Of a DNA stretch of 64,000 nt, positions 54,699 through 64,000 are shown piece by piece. A program made the position numbers and the translations under genes. A model generated the notes under the pieces. It was given only the letters and a program-made list of their open reading frames with translations, was not told the origin of the DNA and ran no database searches. Location: assembly GCF_048771995.1 (NCBI RefSeq), contig NC_133060.1, forward strand, positions 4,149,501 to 4,213,500, given 5' to 3'. Source of the stretch: Taeniopygia guttata. Taxonomy: Eukaryota; Chordata; Aves; Passeriformes; Estrildidae. Position 1 is the first letter of the stretch. Each line of letters begins with the position of its first letter.

Positions 54699-55879
54699 AA
54701 CTGGGTGCAATTACTTATAACGTCCTATAAATCATCACGGAACCCAGCACAATAGCTATTCTAATCCGTGCCCTCTGCTGTAAAAGCTATGTATTAGGGA
54801 CAATATTTGAGCTATTTCAGGAAAAGAAAACAAGCCTAGGGACCAGAAATGTATTAAACCCTCAGAAAAGCCTAGGGACCAGAAACACATGAAGGCCTCC
54901 ACCCCGAGAGATGTTATGAATTCACGCAACATGGCTACTGACTGCTTTATCCAGTGCAGAGAAAGTACTACTAAAATGCAATCAGGATAGGCTTTTTCCA
55001 CTTTCTTGAGCCACATGTTGGGCACAAACAAATGCATTTTTCCTCGTTTAGGGCAAATTTGGGAGAAAATGCCTTACGGGATTCTTTTAGAAAGTAAATT
55101 CAAGCAGCTCCTACATCAAGTGGTTTGGGAATATATTTCCTTGGAGAAAAGTGGAAGAAAACCCTGTTTATTTAACTGGCAAAGCATTCACCAGCATGAA
55201 AATTAAACAATATTAAACAACAAAACCTCTTGGCACTCCAAAGAGATGACAAACTCAGAAAGTCCCTTTCATGGACTGTAGCTTGGCTCACTAAGTCTCT
55301 TATCAGTGCCTCCAGTGCTGGAAATGCCATGGCCCACGCCCAGCCCGGTGGGCCACAGGTGCAAGGTACCGGTGCTCTTTTGGGTGTTCACTCCAGGGCA
55401 GGTTTAAACAGTTCCAAGAAAAAGAAACACCACAGTCCAGGGAACATCTCTGCCTCAGCTAGCTAAGACTAACTAAAAGATAAGGAGAACTCTGCCCCGC
55501 TGTCTGCCTGTCCGGAGAGAACACAGTCCAGGAGCAGGAATGTAAATGAGTGTTTGCAGGTTCTGAAAATTAACTGCACGCTGCTTCTTCTCCGCTTTTG
55601 CTCTGAGAAGCAGTCTTAAAGGTGCAAAATGCATTTCTGGGCTGAACAGATGAATAAGGATGCAATTCAGCATCATAAAGTCACCACAGGACATCTCTGC
55701 AGCAGTGAACCCAGGGTCCTTTGGATGCCTCAGGTTTTATCTTTTCTATTTCTCAGATGCTGTACTGCTTTAATGTGTAGTTCTGAGCTTCATAATAAGG
55801 GATGGAAAGCACTCACCACAGAGCAGGGAGAAAAAAAAATCCTTCTCTAGCTGGGGTCAAAGTACAACCAAACCAAATT
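54699..55879. other. No gene recognised
   Basis: Short frames on both strands show no family signature. Composition is unremarkable. The stretch probably holds old, unrecognisable repeat DNA. Confidence 0.4.
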
Positions 55880-56149
55880 TCAGGCCCAAGGGCATAAACA
55901 ATGGTGAAACGAAGAAAGAAAACTAGACAGATAGGACTTATCCTCTAAAGCTATAATTGGACAATTAACTCCAATATGCAAATGGACCAGAACTTATAAA
56001 AGTGAGAGACCTCATGACCAGTCACCCATTTTTGAGATGATTTTGGGTGTAGTCCTGTCTGGGCTCTTGTACTGCCCAAGGTGTATCCATTGAGGCCTTC
56101 TAATCAATCCCTACTTCATTCTTGAACTCTGTCTGGCCTCTGTTCTAGT
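55880..56149 (+). other. Possible LTR fragment
   Basis: A TATA-like CTTATAAAAG near 55994 is followed by CCTGTCTGGGCTCTTGTA and CTTGAACTCTGTCTGG text reminiscent of gammaretroviral R/U5. There is no defined end. It adjoins the integrase tail below. Confidence 0.35.
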
Positions 56150-56492
56150 TCAGCCTTCTCAAGGCATCACTTTGCCAGCCACTTTCACGGTGGTGAGGGT
56201 GGTCATCAGGACTTGGAGTGTTCCTCTCCACTTGGCTTATAGAGGATCACTGTCCCACCAATCCACATAGAGCCAGTCTCCAGGCTGGAAGGGATGTGCA
56301 GGTGTGTCCAGTTTTATGGCTCTGGATAGCACAGAGTAATTCTGGAGCTTCTGCAGAGTGGAACCTAAAGCTATTTGATATCTCTGCAAATCAAACTTCC
56401 CCTGGAATTTCACCTAGAACATGGGGAATCTGATGTGGCTGCCATACAATATTTCATAGGGACTGATGTCGTCCCTCCTGTTGCATTGCATG

Positions 56493-58458
56493 TGTCATGG
56501 TTTGACACTGGCACAATGCCAGCGCCCCCAATGAAAATGCAACTTCCCAAATGAATGCTGTGAGATGCGATCAGGAACAGAGCAGAGCAGGCCCAAGCTT
56601 AATAACAAAGGAAAAACTTTATTAAACTACTACTACTATAAAAGGAAAAAGAAAGAAAAAAACCACACACTAAATTCAAAATGAAAACCTTCCAAAACAT
56701 TCCTCCTCCCTCCTCCCTGCCATTCCAACAAACCACAGTGAGAAACAACTCGGACCCTCAGTCAAGTTCCCACCCTTCAGACAATCAATACTCAGTCCAT
56801 CAAGGGAGAGAGGACTCACCCCTATGCCATAGACCCCCCCCCTTCCCCCCAAGAAACACAGCTGCCACCTCTTGTGTCTCCATGTCACACATGGCACCGC
56901 CTGGTGAAAATCTGTCAGTGTAACACTCTCCTTTCCACATCACAGTGCCCTCACCACCTTGCATAGACAGATTGCCCATAGGTTTTCTTTTCAAGGATGC
57001 TTTGCCAAGGACCAAAGAAAACAACAGTTCAGTTTCTTATTTTTGAGACCACAGTCCCCCCCATTTTCTTCCTCCCCTGGGGCCAAGGGTCTCAAGTACA
57101 GAGATCATCTTTCTGAAGACAGAGGGCATAACCACACCCTCCTCAACTCTTCTCTGTTCACTCCACTCCTGTGTTGATAGTCACTGAAGCAGGTCTCTTG
57201 GCTCACCATGCATCCCCCTAAAATGCAGTCTCTCTTGGAGTCTGCAGTCCATGGCTAACAAGAAAAGTCCAAGCAAAAGCCACTCCATCATCTCCTCCCA
57301 CCTAGAATTTCTCCTTCTAACATCTCAGGTCCCAGACTATCTCTCTTCTTCTCTTTCAAGCCGAGGAGGAGTAATATTTCACACAGCTTTAATTTCCCAA
57401 AGAAGGGTTAAAAGTCTCAAATTCCCCGGATGGCCAGGTTCCCTGCCCAGACCTCCAGCTCCTATGACTGAGCAGTTTCCTTCCCCTCCCTTCCTCCTCC
57501 TCTGCCGGTGTACTGCTGACACCGTCACTGTCTCTTTCTCTCTCTCTCCAAAGAGACTCTGTGGGAGGGAGCGCAAAGATCCCAGATTTCCTCCACCCTT
57601 CCTGTTGGGAAAGATAGATAAATATGATTGCCTAGCAGAAGAGTCACAATAGTACAGCCAGGATGAAAACAATGCCCCCTGCTGGCTGGACAATACCCTT
57701 ACCTACAGATAGGTCCAAAGGTCAAATGGACTGTTCCATCTCACCCCCCAGAATGTATGGTTCATCCCACACCTGTAACCCTCCCCTGAACCATCAAGTG
57801 CCTGTAACCCCAATTGCCCAATTCTTGTTCCAGCCCACCTTGAAGCCCCCTGATAAGGGGTCTCCGAGGGGCCAGATGCTCTCTTGGAACTTCCCCTCTC
57901 TTGGAACTTCCCCACTCTTGGAACTTCCCCTCTCTTGGATTTTCCCCCTCTTGGAGTCCCTGCTCTCCTAGAGCACCCTCTCCTCCCTTTGTCTCTCCCC
58001 TCCCCCATTACCTCAGGCCCTGCCACGTGCTGCGTCTAGCAGCTCCAGGCGGGACCTTTCACCATCCCTAATAAACCTGATATTCTAAGAGCAAACAACA
58101 GAGATCTCTCATCTGAATCCATCAAACCGTCCAGGAGCCTCCTGCCTACCTACACTTCCATCCTCAGGGAGCCGGAGCCGGTTCCAGCCCCTCCTCCCTT
58201 TGGCCTACCTCAACCTGGGCCGCATGGCTCCCCTCCCCCACCAAGCCACGGGCTGGGTAGGGGAGAGTCTGCACTGCCCTCTGACCAGAAACAAAGAGAG
58301 AAGGTTCCTCTGGGAGTTCTTGTTTTTAACCCCTCTGTGTTCTCACAGGCGTGTCCAGCCTTCAGTGGTCAGCCCAAACGTCAATATCCAACCCCGACCG
58401 CTCATCGGTTTGACCCTCTTCTTCCTGAGAAAATTCTTTTCCATGTCAAACCATGACA
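56493..58458 (-). mobile_element. Solo LTR, family C, reversed, with nested LTR A
   Basis: Bounded by TGTCATGGTTTGACA and its exact reverse complement TGTCAAACCATGACA. Flanked by a perfect 5-bp target duplication, GCATG (56488-56492 and 58459-58463). Without the nested LTR it is about 1.4 kb, matching the copy at 34302. A reversed AATAAA lies near 56626. Confidence 0.92.
57603..58154 (+). mobile_element. Solo LTR, family A, nested in LTR C
   Basis: TGTTGGGAAAGATAG to CTACCTACA, 552 bp, with AATAAA in CCTAATAAACC. A 5-bp direct repeat CTTCC flanks it (57598-57602 and 58155-58159). It carries a short TCTTGGAACTTCCCC duplication near 57890-57940. Confidence 0.88.
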
Positions 58459-58539
58459 GCATGTGGTGGTGGATGCAACCTTCCTTGAGAGTGTCTTGTG
58501 CCAACAGATAGGAGCCACGAGAGCAGCAGCACACACACA

Positions 58540-59060
58540 CACAGAGCTGTGGTAGTCTGTTATTTTACAGTTTGTTCTTCTGTAGTAGGTTTTAAATATT
58601 CCTCTGTATAATACTGTAATAGGTTTTAAATATTTAAATGTTGTAAGTTTGTAATGGTTCATTCCGTGTACCCCGTTTGTCTTCCCTAATGGTTCAGTCC
58701 TGATTTGTTTACCCCAAGATTCTCCCACCAAGTGTATGTCAATCCACCTGTCAATCTCCTTGTACCTCCTTTGTTCCCTTCTGGAATGTTCCCTGTCCTT
58801 CATCCCCTCCTCCAAGGAAGATTGGGGTGCAGGGTTTGCTCCTTCCCCTTGCTGGCTTCTATTGCATAGCCCTTACCCTGCACTCCTCCCCTAATGCCTT
58901 CTATTGGTAAAATGTTGTGTCCATCCCTTATTCCCACCTCTCCTTAAAAGCAGCTTTTTGCCCTCAGTTATTGTAATTTGTTTCTGAATCCTTTGGAGAA
59001 GAAACCTTCCTTAGAACTCAAACAAGTGACCCCTCTCTATTCCTTTGCCTTGGTTTCTCG
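58540..59060 (+). mobile_element. Probable LTR fragment
   Basis: Starts near TGTGGTAGTCTGTTATT after a CA microsatellite (58530-58542). It holds a CTTAAAAGC TATA-like box near 58945 and CTGAATCC/CTCAAACAAGTG text like an R/U5 region. Ends were not proven. Confidence 0.4.
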
Positions 59061-60050
59061 TACTGTGCTGCTGCTATGTCAACCATGCCACAGCCGTCTG
59101 CTGCAGGGAGCTGCAAGTCCCTGTATGCAGCGCCAGCTGGAGAAATTCAGCAGAGATCTGGGGACAGCCCCTCTTACGGCTGCACACCGGACTCAGGGAG
59201 TGAGCAGGCTGGAGAACATCTTCCCTGAGACTGCAGCACACAGATACACGCAGCAGCTCGGCAGTGAAGACACAGGAGGGTCCAGGTATAGAGTCAGTGT
59301 GACAGGGGTATGCCTCCAGCCATCCACTGAAGGTGCCATCTAATATCAGTGTGGACCGGTATCCCTCCTTGCATGGGAACTCTGCAAACTTGATTTGCCA
59401 GGAATCTCCAGGAAGGTCCCCTGCTTTTGTCACTCCTATCACAACTCATGTTGTTGTTGTTTTTAGAGCAGATCTCACATTTGCTCACTACTGATTGTAC
59501 AATATCAGTCATTCCTTTTCCTATTACTACCTTTTTAGATGATTCAGATTTTCAACACCAAAATGTGTGTTTTCATATTCTCTCTGAGCTAGCTCCCAAA
59601 GGATCGGGGGTAGGACTACAACCATATTCACTGCTGTAATGGCCCGTCTATTTCTGTGATCTCAGCCTTAAGAAACTTAATTAGTTTGCAATCTGCTTGG
59701 CCATATTTTGGGGTGAATCCCGAGAAATCAATCTCTTTTTGTGGAATTACTATGAAAATACCTTTTTCTGTAAATCCTCTTGCTGCTTTATCAGCAAAGG
59801 GATTTCCCAGTTCCAGAGTGATTTTCCATTTCTTGTGACTTCTACAATGCATGGTAGCTACTTCTGCGGGTTTTTTAATGCTCTCTAAGAGGCCAAGTAT
59901 TTGTTCAGCGTGATTGATTTGATTCCCTTGAGTGTTCAGAAGTCCTCTCTCCTACCAGATGGCTCCATGGATATGGCCAGCACTAAATGCATATTTAGAT
60001 CAGTCCATATATTTCCCTTGTTTCCTTAGCTTGCTCAAGGCAGCAATGAT

Positions 60051-60605
60051 CTCCTCAGTCTCCTACTCCTCCTCCTCCTCCTCCTCGGAGCTGCTCGAAC
60101 CACAGTGGTCCCACTGTGCTGACTGTGCTGGAGTATCAGATGTGCTCCCACACAGGATGCTCGCTCTGAAATCGCTGAACGTGACTGCCAGCGCCGTGGG
60201 AGCCGGGCTGTGTCTGGGCTGGCTTCGGCGGCGTCATGTTGTGAGTCAGCTCCCGGGAGTTCCTGGTTGCCATGGGACTCCCGGGGCTGAGATCGGAGCG
60301 AGCCCCGCTCCCTGCGGAGGTTCCATCCCTGGCCGCTCGGCAGAATGCTCTGCCCGCCGGCTCCTGCACCGGCCGCGGCTGGGGACTGCACATGCCGCTG
60401 TCCCCTTGCCCCGGCCCCGGCCCTCGCTGTGACTGTGGCGGTGACGGTGACAGCATTGGGGACGGGGGCCCGACCAGCGGGGCGTGAGGAGTCGCAGCTG
60501 GAGCCGGGCCCGCCGCGTCTTCGACTTTTCCTGGAGTGTCCCCCGGGTGTGTCGTCCCCCCACCCCCGCCCCCCCCCCCCCCCCACCGGAGTGTCCCCAG
60601 CGGCC
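60051..60605 (+). other. GC-rich upstream region of the degenerate paralogue
   Basis: A (TCC)n stretch at 60065-60090 is followed by CpG-rich text and a C-run (about 60565-60585). The last part before 60606 (GGAGTGTCCCCAGCGGCC) matches the region before the start codon at 28618. It may be a relic promoter. Confidence 0.45.
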
Positions 60606-61640
60606 ATGGAACCCCTTGAGGTGTTGCAATACCGGGGTGGGGAGGTGCGAGAGGATGGGGGGACATGGTCTGACAGGAGGTGACGGAGGGGTAGAGGGGA
60701 TCTAGAAGGGCACAGGGTCCATTGCAGGAGGCCAGAAGTACCATGAGGTCCCTGCTACCTCCTCTGTCCTCTCCCCAGCAGCTGGAGCTGCTGATGGTCA
60801 TGGTGGTCACCCTTTAGTGAACTGGTGACCACTGTAACTTTGCTGAACAGGGACATGCTGCTGGCCGTGGGCCCAGGGTCTCTGTACATGGCCCTGACAA
60901 ACTTCACCTGGCACCTTCGTAAGACCCTGAACCACTGTGGTGTCATCTCCCTGAGCCAATCCCTGGCCAACTTTGAGGCCAACCTGGAGGCCACCTGGGC
61001 CCATGCCCATGTGAGAGCCATGGTCAGCACCTAGCGGCACGCGGTGGACACACTCACAGAGTGCTGGGCCCAGCTGACTGAGGAGGTCACTAAGCTCTGC
61101 AGTGACTGGAAGGCTGCAGCGACCAGAAGACAACAGCGGGTGGAGGTTGCCCTGGGGAAGCTGGAGAGCTCGATGGCCACATGTGACAGAGCCATGGGGT
61201 TCCCCCTGGAGCTGTGGTGCCCACTCAGGGACATCGAGGCCTCCCTGGGGTGGAAAAAAACAGATGTCTCCTGATATCCCTGAGGCCTTGGTGGCCATAC
61301 ATGAAGAAGTCACCAGGTTCCCCTGGGAGCTGCACTCCCAGCTCAGAGAAGCTGAGTTCAGCCTGCAATGGATTATGGAGGGGTCCCCCAATGTCCCCAG
61401 AGCCTTAATAGACAAAGTGCCTGAGTTTGAGTGGCTATGGGAGGCCAGCGCCTGCCTGGCCATGTGTCATCTACTGTTGACACTTTGAGGCATCCGTGCA
61501 CTCCTCGAGTCGCTATAGTGGCCACAGTGGCCCTGATGGCCACTTGGTGGCTGAGCGGTGCCAAAAAGCCATCAAGGACTTCCCGAGCCTGCTGCAGGGG
61601 CAGCAATGTCACTGCTATGACATCATAGGAGCATTGACAT
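60606..61640 (+). pseudogene. Degenerate paralogue of the unknown 28618-29700 gene
   Basis: It shares the five-codon first exon (MEPLE, 60606-60620), the intron, the acceptor CTCCCCAG (60778) and long stretches of exon 2 (FEANLEATWAH, MATCDRAMGFPLELW, SGAKKPS-side text). Lesions: a TAG-TGA pair 12 codons into exon 2, a roughly 100-bp deletion, a stop after VRAMVST and further shifts. The module around TCDRA...ELW...LRDIE appears a second time (TRFPWELHSQLREAE), an internal duplication absent from the intact copy. Confidence 0.75.
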
Positions 61641-61677
61641 CATTGGTGACATCTCTGCTAACACGTTTCCTCTGCCC

Positions 61678-62200
61678 CTGTCGTGGTTTACAAGACAGGT
61701 GTCTGCGAGGGAAGGCAGAAAAGCCTCCCTTGGAATGGAGAATGTAAACCCGCTCCCTCTGAGTTACTGGAATTTTGAAATCAAGGGGCTCTCAGGCAAA
61801 GATATGGGAATAGGAAGAGCAGTTCTTTACTAGTGTGTATAATAAAGCAAAGTAGCAGCAACAGCTACGGCACGAACAGCAAACAGAACAGGAACCCAGT
61901 CCCGGCCTTCCGGCCACGGCACTTTCCCCTTTGGTGCTGTTCCGGGCACAGCCGGCAGGGGCGCTGGTGGCTCCCGGTGGGCAGGGCAGGTGCGATGATC
62001 TCCATGCGCCTGCAGGGGGCGCTCCAGCGCAGGCTCGGGGAGCACGCGGCAATGGCGGCTTTGTCCGAAGGTGGGAAGGGATTGAGGAGAGGCTTTGCTT
62101 CACAAACCCTGGGGACGCCGATCCCTGTGCCCCAAGAGGACTGGAGCAGCAGCAGGCTGGAAGGGCAGGGATGAGCAGGAATCCTGGGGCGGTGGACGAA
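61678..62200 (-). mobile_element. LTR fragment inserted in the paralogue's 3' flank
   Basis: Starts TGTCGTGGTTTACAAGACAG on the + strand. A reversed-strand polyadenylation context is not clear. The text resembles an LTR family common in songbirds from memory. It interrupts the paralogue's 3' flank, which resumes near 63010. Confidence 0.5.
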
Positions 62201-62201
62201 A

Positions 62202-62640
62202 TGTATCAGAACTCCACGGCATTAGCTGTGTGATAGATGAGTAATGCAATGGTTGACTCTCACAATTAAAAGGCAAATAGCATGTATATATATTAAGATA
62301 AGTTTTATAGATTTATCGTTGTGTTTTACCCCGCTTGCATTGTTATCGGGATGGCCTGGGTTCGGGACATTTGGGAGGGTTGGCTCATTACTATGGCAGC
62401 ACCTGACCTCCAATCAAGATTTAAGGAAGTGACCTCCACCACTGGACAGTGAAGAAAGAGTTGATAGGCAGAACTTTGGGAGGGGTTAAAGGGTTAAAAG
62501 GTAAAATCTCCATGGTGTGGATGAGCACATGGTGGGAAAAATCCTCTTCTCCTGGCGCCATATTATTTTCTCTATTCAGTCTTTTGTTATATTTTTGATA
62601 AGGTTTTAATAAACCTTTTAAATTCCTGGAAGTGAGCATT
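62202..62640 (+). mobile_element. Probable solo LTR
   Basis: TGTATCAGAACTCC to about GTGAGCATTG, with GTATATATATTAAG (TATA-like) near 62284 and AATAAA at 62608-62613. The arrangement fits an LTR in + orientation. The target duplication is unresolved. Confidence 0.5.
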
Positions 62641-63009
62641 GTTTTTCTTATAGTTGGAATCTGCAGGATGTCCTGGTAGGGCAAGGGGATGCGGGGCCCA
62701 GTAGCAGAAGAAGGGTTTCCTGCTGGGTTATGGTGGTGGCAGCGAACTCCTTTCCCCAAGCCACAGGTCCAACCGTCCTCCTACAAACCTGAAGCAAGAC
62801 AGAGAGAGAGAGAGAGAGTGGCTGCCCCCAGCCCCATCCCTTTTTACCTGTCCCCACTCTTGGAGTATCTCTGCCCCCCACCCTGAGAGAAACTCCCAAG
62901 AACCAAAGGAGTTCCCCCTCCACGCCTGTCTCATGCAGCCAGACATCAGTGCCTCTCAGCAACTCCATGGGAAGAAATTCTACAGTTAATAAGAGCAGAA
63001 GAAACCCAA
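62641..63009. other. Unassigned insert with a (GA)n microsatellite
   Basis: (GA)n lies at about 62797-62818. The rest has no recognised coding or LTR features. A long minus-strand frame crosses it but shows no family signature. Confidence 0.45.
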
Positions 63010-63160
63010 CCCCCAACCCCCACCTCCCCGCGCAGGATTTGAGACATATTTGGGGAATTTTCATTGCAATTGTCCCAAATCCTGATGGGAATTCCTGGGG
63101 TGACATCCCTAGGGACACTTTGGGACATTCTGAGGACGCTGTGGGAACACTGATAGGTGT
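63010..63160 (+). pseudogene. Resumed 3' flank of the degenerate paralogue
   Basis: TATTTGGGGAATTTTC and CCTGATGGGAATTCCTGGGG match the 3' flank of the intact gene at about 29780-29880. The paralogue's tail was therefore displaced about 1.3 kb by inserted elements. Confidence 0.75.
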
Positions 63161-63330
63161 GGGGATGGGGATAGATGGGGGGTGAATGAGCTCCTTCGTA
63201 TCTTGTAACAGAGGCAGCTTTCTGCCATGTCTGCAGCAGAGGCAGGTTATAAATGACAATAGAATAATCAGCTTTTCCATTTCTGTATTGGCTTTTGCAG
63301 GTTGTTATTGATGACAAGTATTTTGCTCTG

Positions 63331-63921
63331 TGTTATGGATATATATTATAATATTGGCTTTTTGTAAGTATTAAAATGGATTTCATATGTGTAGTGTTAA
63401 AGTAACTTTGTTATAAAGATTTAGTTTTTATTTCTGTTGCTAATTAAGCTTAGTGAAATGGCTGATAGAAGTATGCTTGTGTTAAAATGCCTGCTGGGGT
63501 GGGATAACATCCAATGAGCACAGGATGAGGACACCTGGCTACAGATCTGCCAACTGTCAGCACTCACTGTCTGGAGACAGTGTGGACCAAGGCCCAAAAA
63601 CTGGAGGTGATGATAAAAAAAGGACCAAAACCACACCCAGGGAATCTGCCGGCTCTAAAAAGGCAGATGCGAGGAGGAGCCATGCTAAACAGTTCTTGGA
63701 ACATGTAAACATGTTTGGGGAAAAGTTTAGTATGCATAATTGTTTATGAATATGTAACAGGCTGGTGCAGTAGAAACTGTATTAAAAGGTTGTTTCCAAA
63801 CTAGCATTTGTGCTCTTGGCTGAGTGCCAAGATGAACCTGTAAATCTGCTTTACTGTCTCTGTCTCCTCTTGTCCTTTATTGAACTTCTAAATTTTCAGA
63901 GGATAGTGAACGTGTTTTTCA
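63331..63921 (+). mobile_element. Probable solo LTR
   Basis: TGTTATGGATATATATTA to GTGTTTTTCA, about 590 bp, with TATTAAAAGG near 63780 and TTTATTGAACTTC near the end. It resembles an ERVL-type songbird LTR from memory. A flanking repeat is not exact (CTCTG against CTCCA). Confidence 0.5.
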
Positions 63922-64000
63922 CTCCAACTGATCCCAAATCCTGCTGGATCCCAAGAAATGATCCCAAATGATCTCAAATTCCAGTTCCTGGATCCCAAAA
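63922..64000 (+). repeat. Short tandem text ATCCCAAATGATC at window end
   Basis: Units of GATCCCAAAT/GATCCCAAGA recur several times up to the window edge. It may be the start of another minisatellite. Confidence 0.5.

Larger units (their letters stand above)
56150..60050 (-). mobile_element. Gammaretrovirus-like pol remnant with nested LTRs
   Basis: Minus-strand order: RNase H end (about 60050-59628, with GNPFADKAARG), integrase zinc region (KCEICSKN), integrase core (GDSWQIKFAEFPC, DGTFSGWLEAYP, 59442-59330), and integrase C-terminus (56490-56150, including PGDWLYVDWW). The last part is separated by the LTR C insertion. Frames are broken and the catalytic Asp of the first motif is replaced in QIKFAE. 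Confidence 0.7.

Noticed and set aside
62648-63280. Minus-strand 210-codon frame near the window end
   Set aside because: It crosses an insertion boundary and the displaced flank of the pseudogene, so it cannot be one ancestral gene.

Overview
The window reads as bird nuclear DNA, most likely from a songbird. The evidence is a CR1 LINE, several class II and gammaretrovirus-like endogenous retroviruses (ERVs) with one avian alpharetrovirus-like envelope remnant, small GC-rich genes, and introns filled with minisatellites. All calls come from reading the sequence. Exon limits were set by splice consensus, reading phase and remembered vertebrate homologues; no database search was run.

Left third (1-28 kb). 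Three conserved genes lie in tandem on the + strand: the 3' end of KIFC1 (kinesin-14 motor C-terminus, 223-3550), complete DAXX (4782-13478) and ZBTB22 (16276-26550). This is the extended MHC class II synteny block of vertebrates. DAXX keeps both terminal SUMO-interacting motifs, the helical bundle, the histone-binding region and the acidic tract. ZBTB22 keeps its split BTB domain and three C-terminal zinc fingers. Both proteins have gained long in-frame 21-bp (heptad) repeat arrays. In at least three introns of KIFC1 and DAXX the end of the upstream exon and its 5' splice site have been copied into tandem arrays; a fourth intron shows the same with a more diverged unit. ZBTB22 intron 1 (8 kb) holds a decayed ERV and several LTRs.

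Middle (28-30 kb). An intact two-exon gene of unknown function (28618-29700, 273 codons) has a degenerate paralogue in the same orientation 32 kb away (60606-61640, 3' flank resuming near 63010).

Right half (29.9-60 kb). A nested graveyard of mobile elements separates the two paralogues: a gammaretrovirus-like gag remnant; an envelope-less class II ERV (32001-37600); a longer class II ERV with gag, pro, pol and env remnants (about 38020-47250) split by other insertions; a CR1 LINE (about 47310-53455) split by an internally deleted ERV with 500-bp LTRs and a perfect 6-bp target duplication (48719-52614); a 5' fragment of another class II ERV (53456-54698); and a gammaretrovirus-like pol remnant (56150-60050) carrying an LTR inside an LTR. 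Every retroviral reading frame seen is broken, truncated or partial. No RNA genes and no CRISPR-like arrays were seen.
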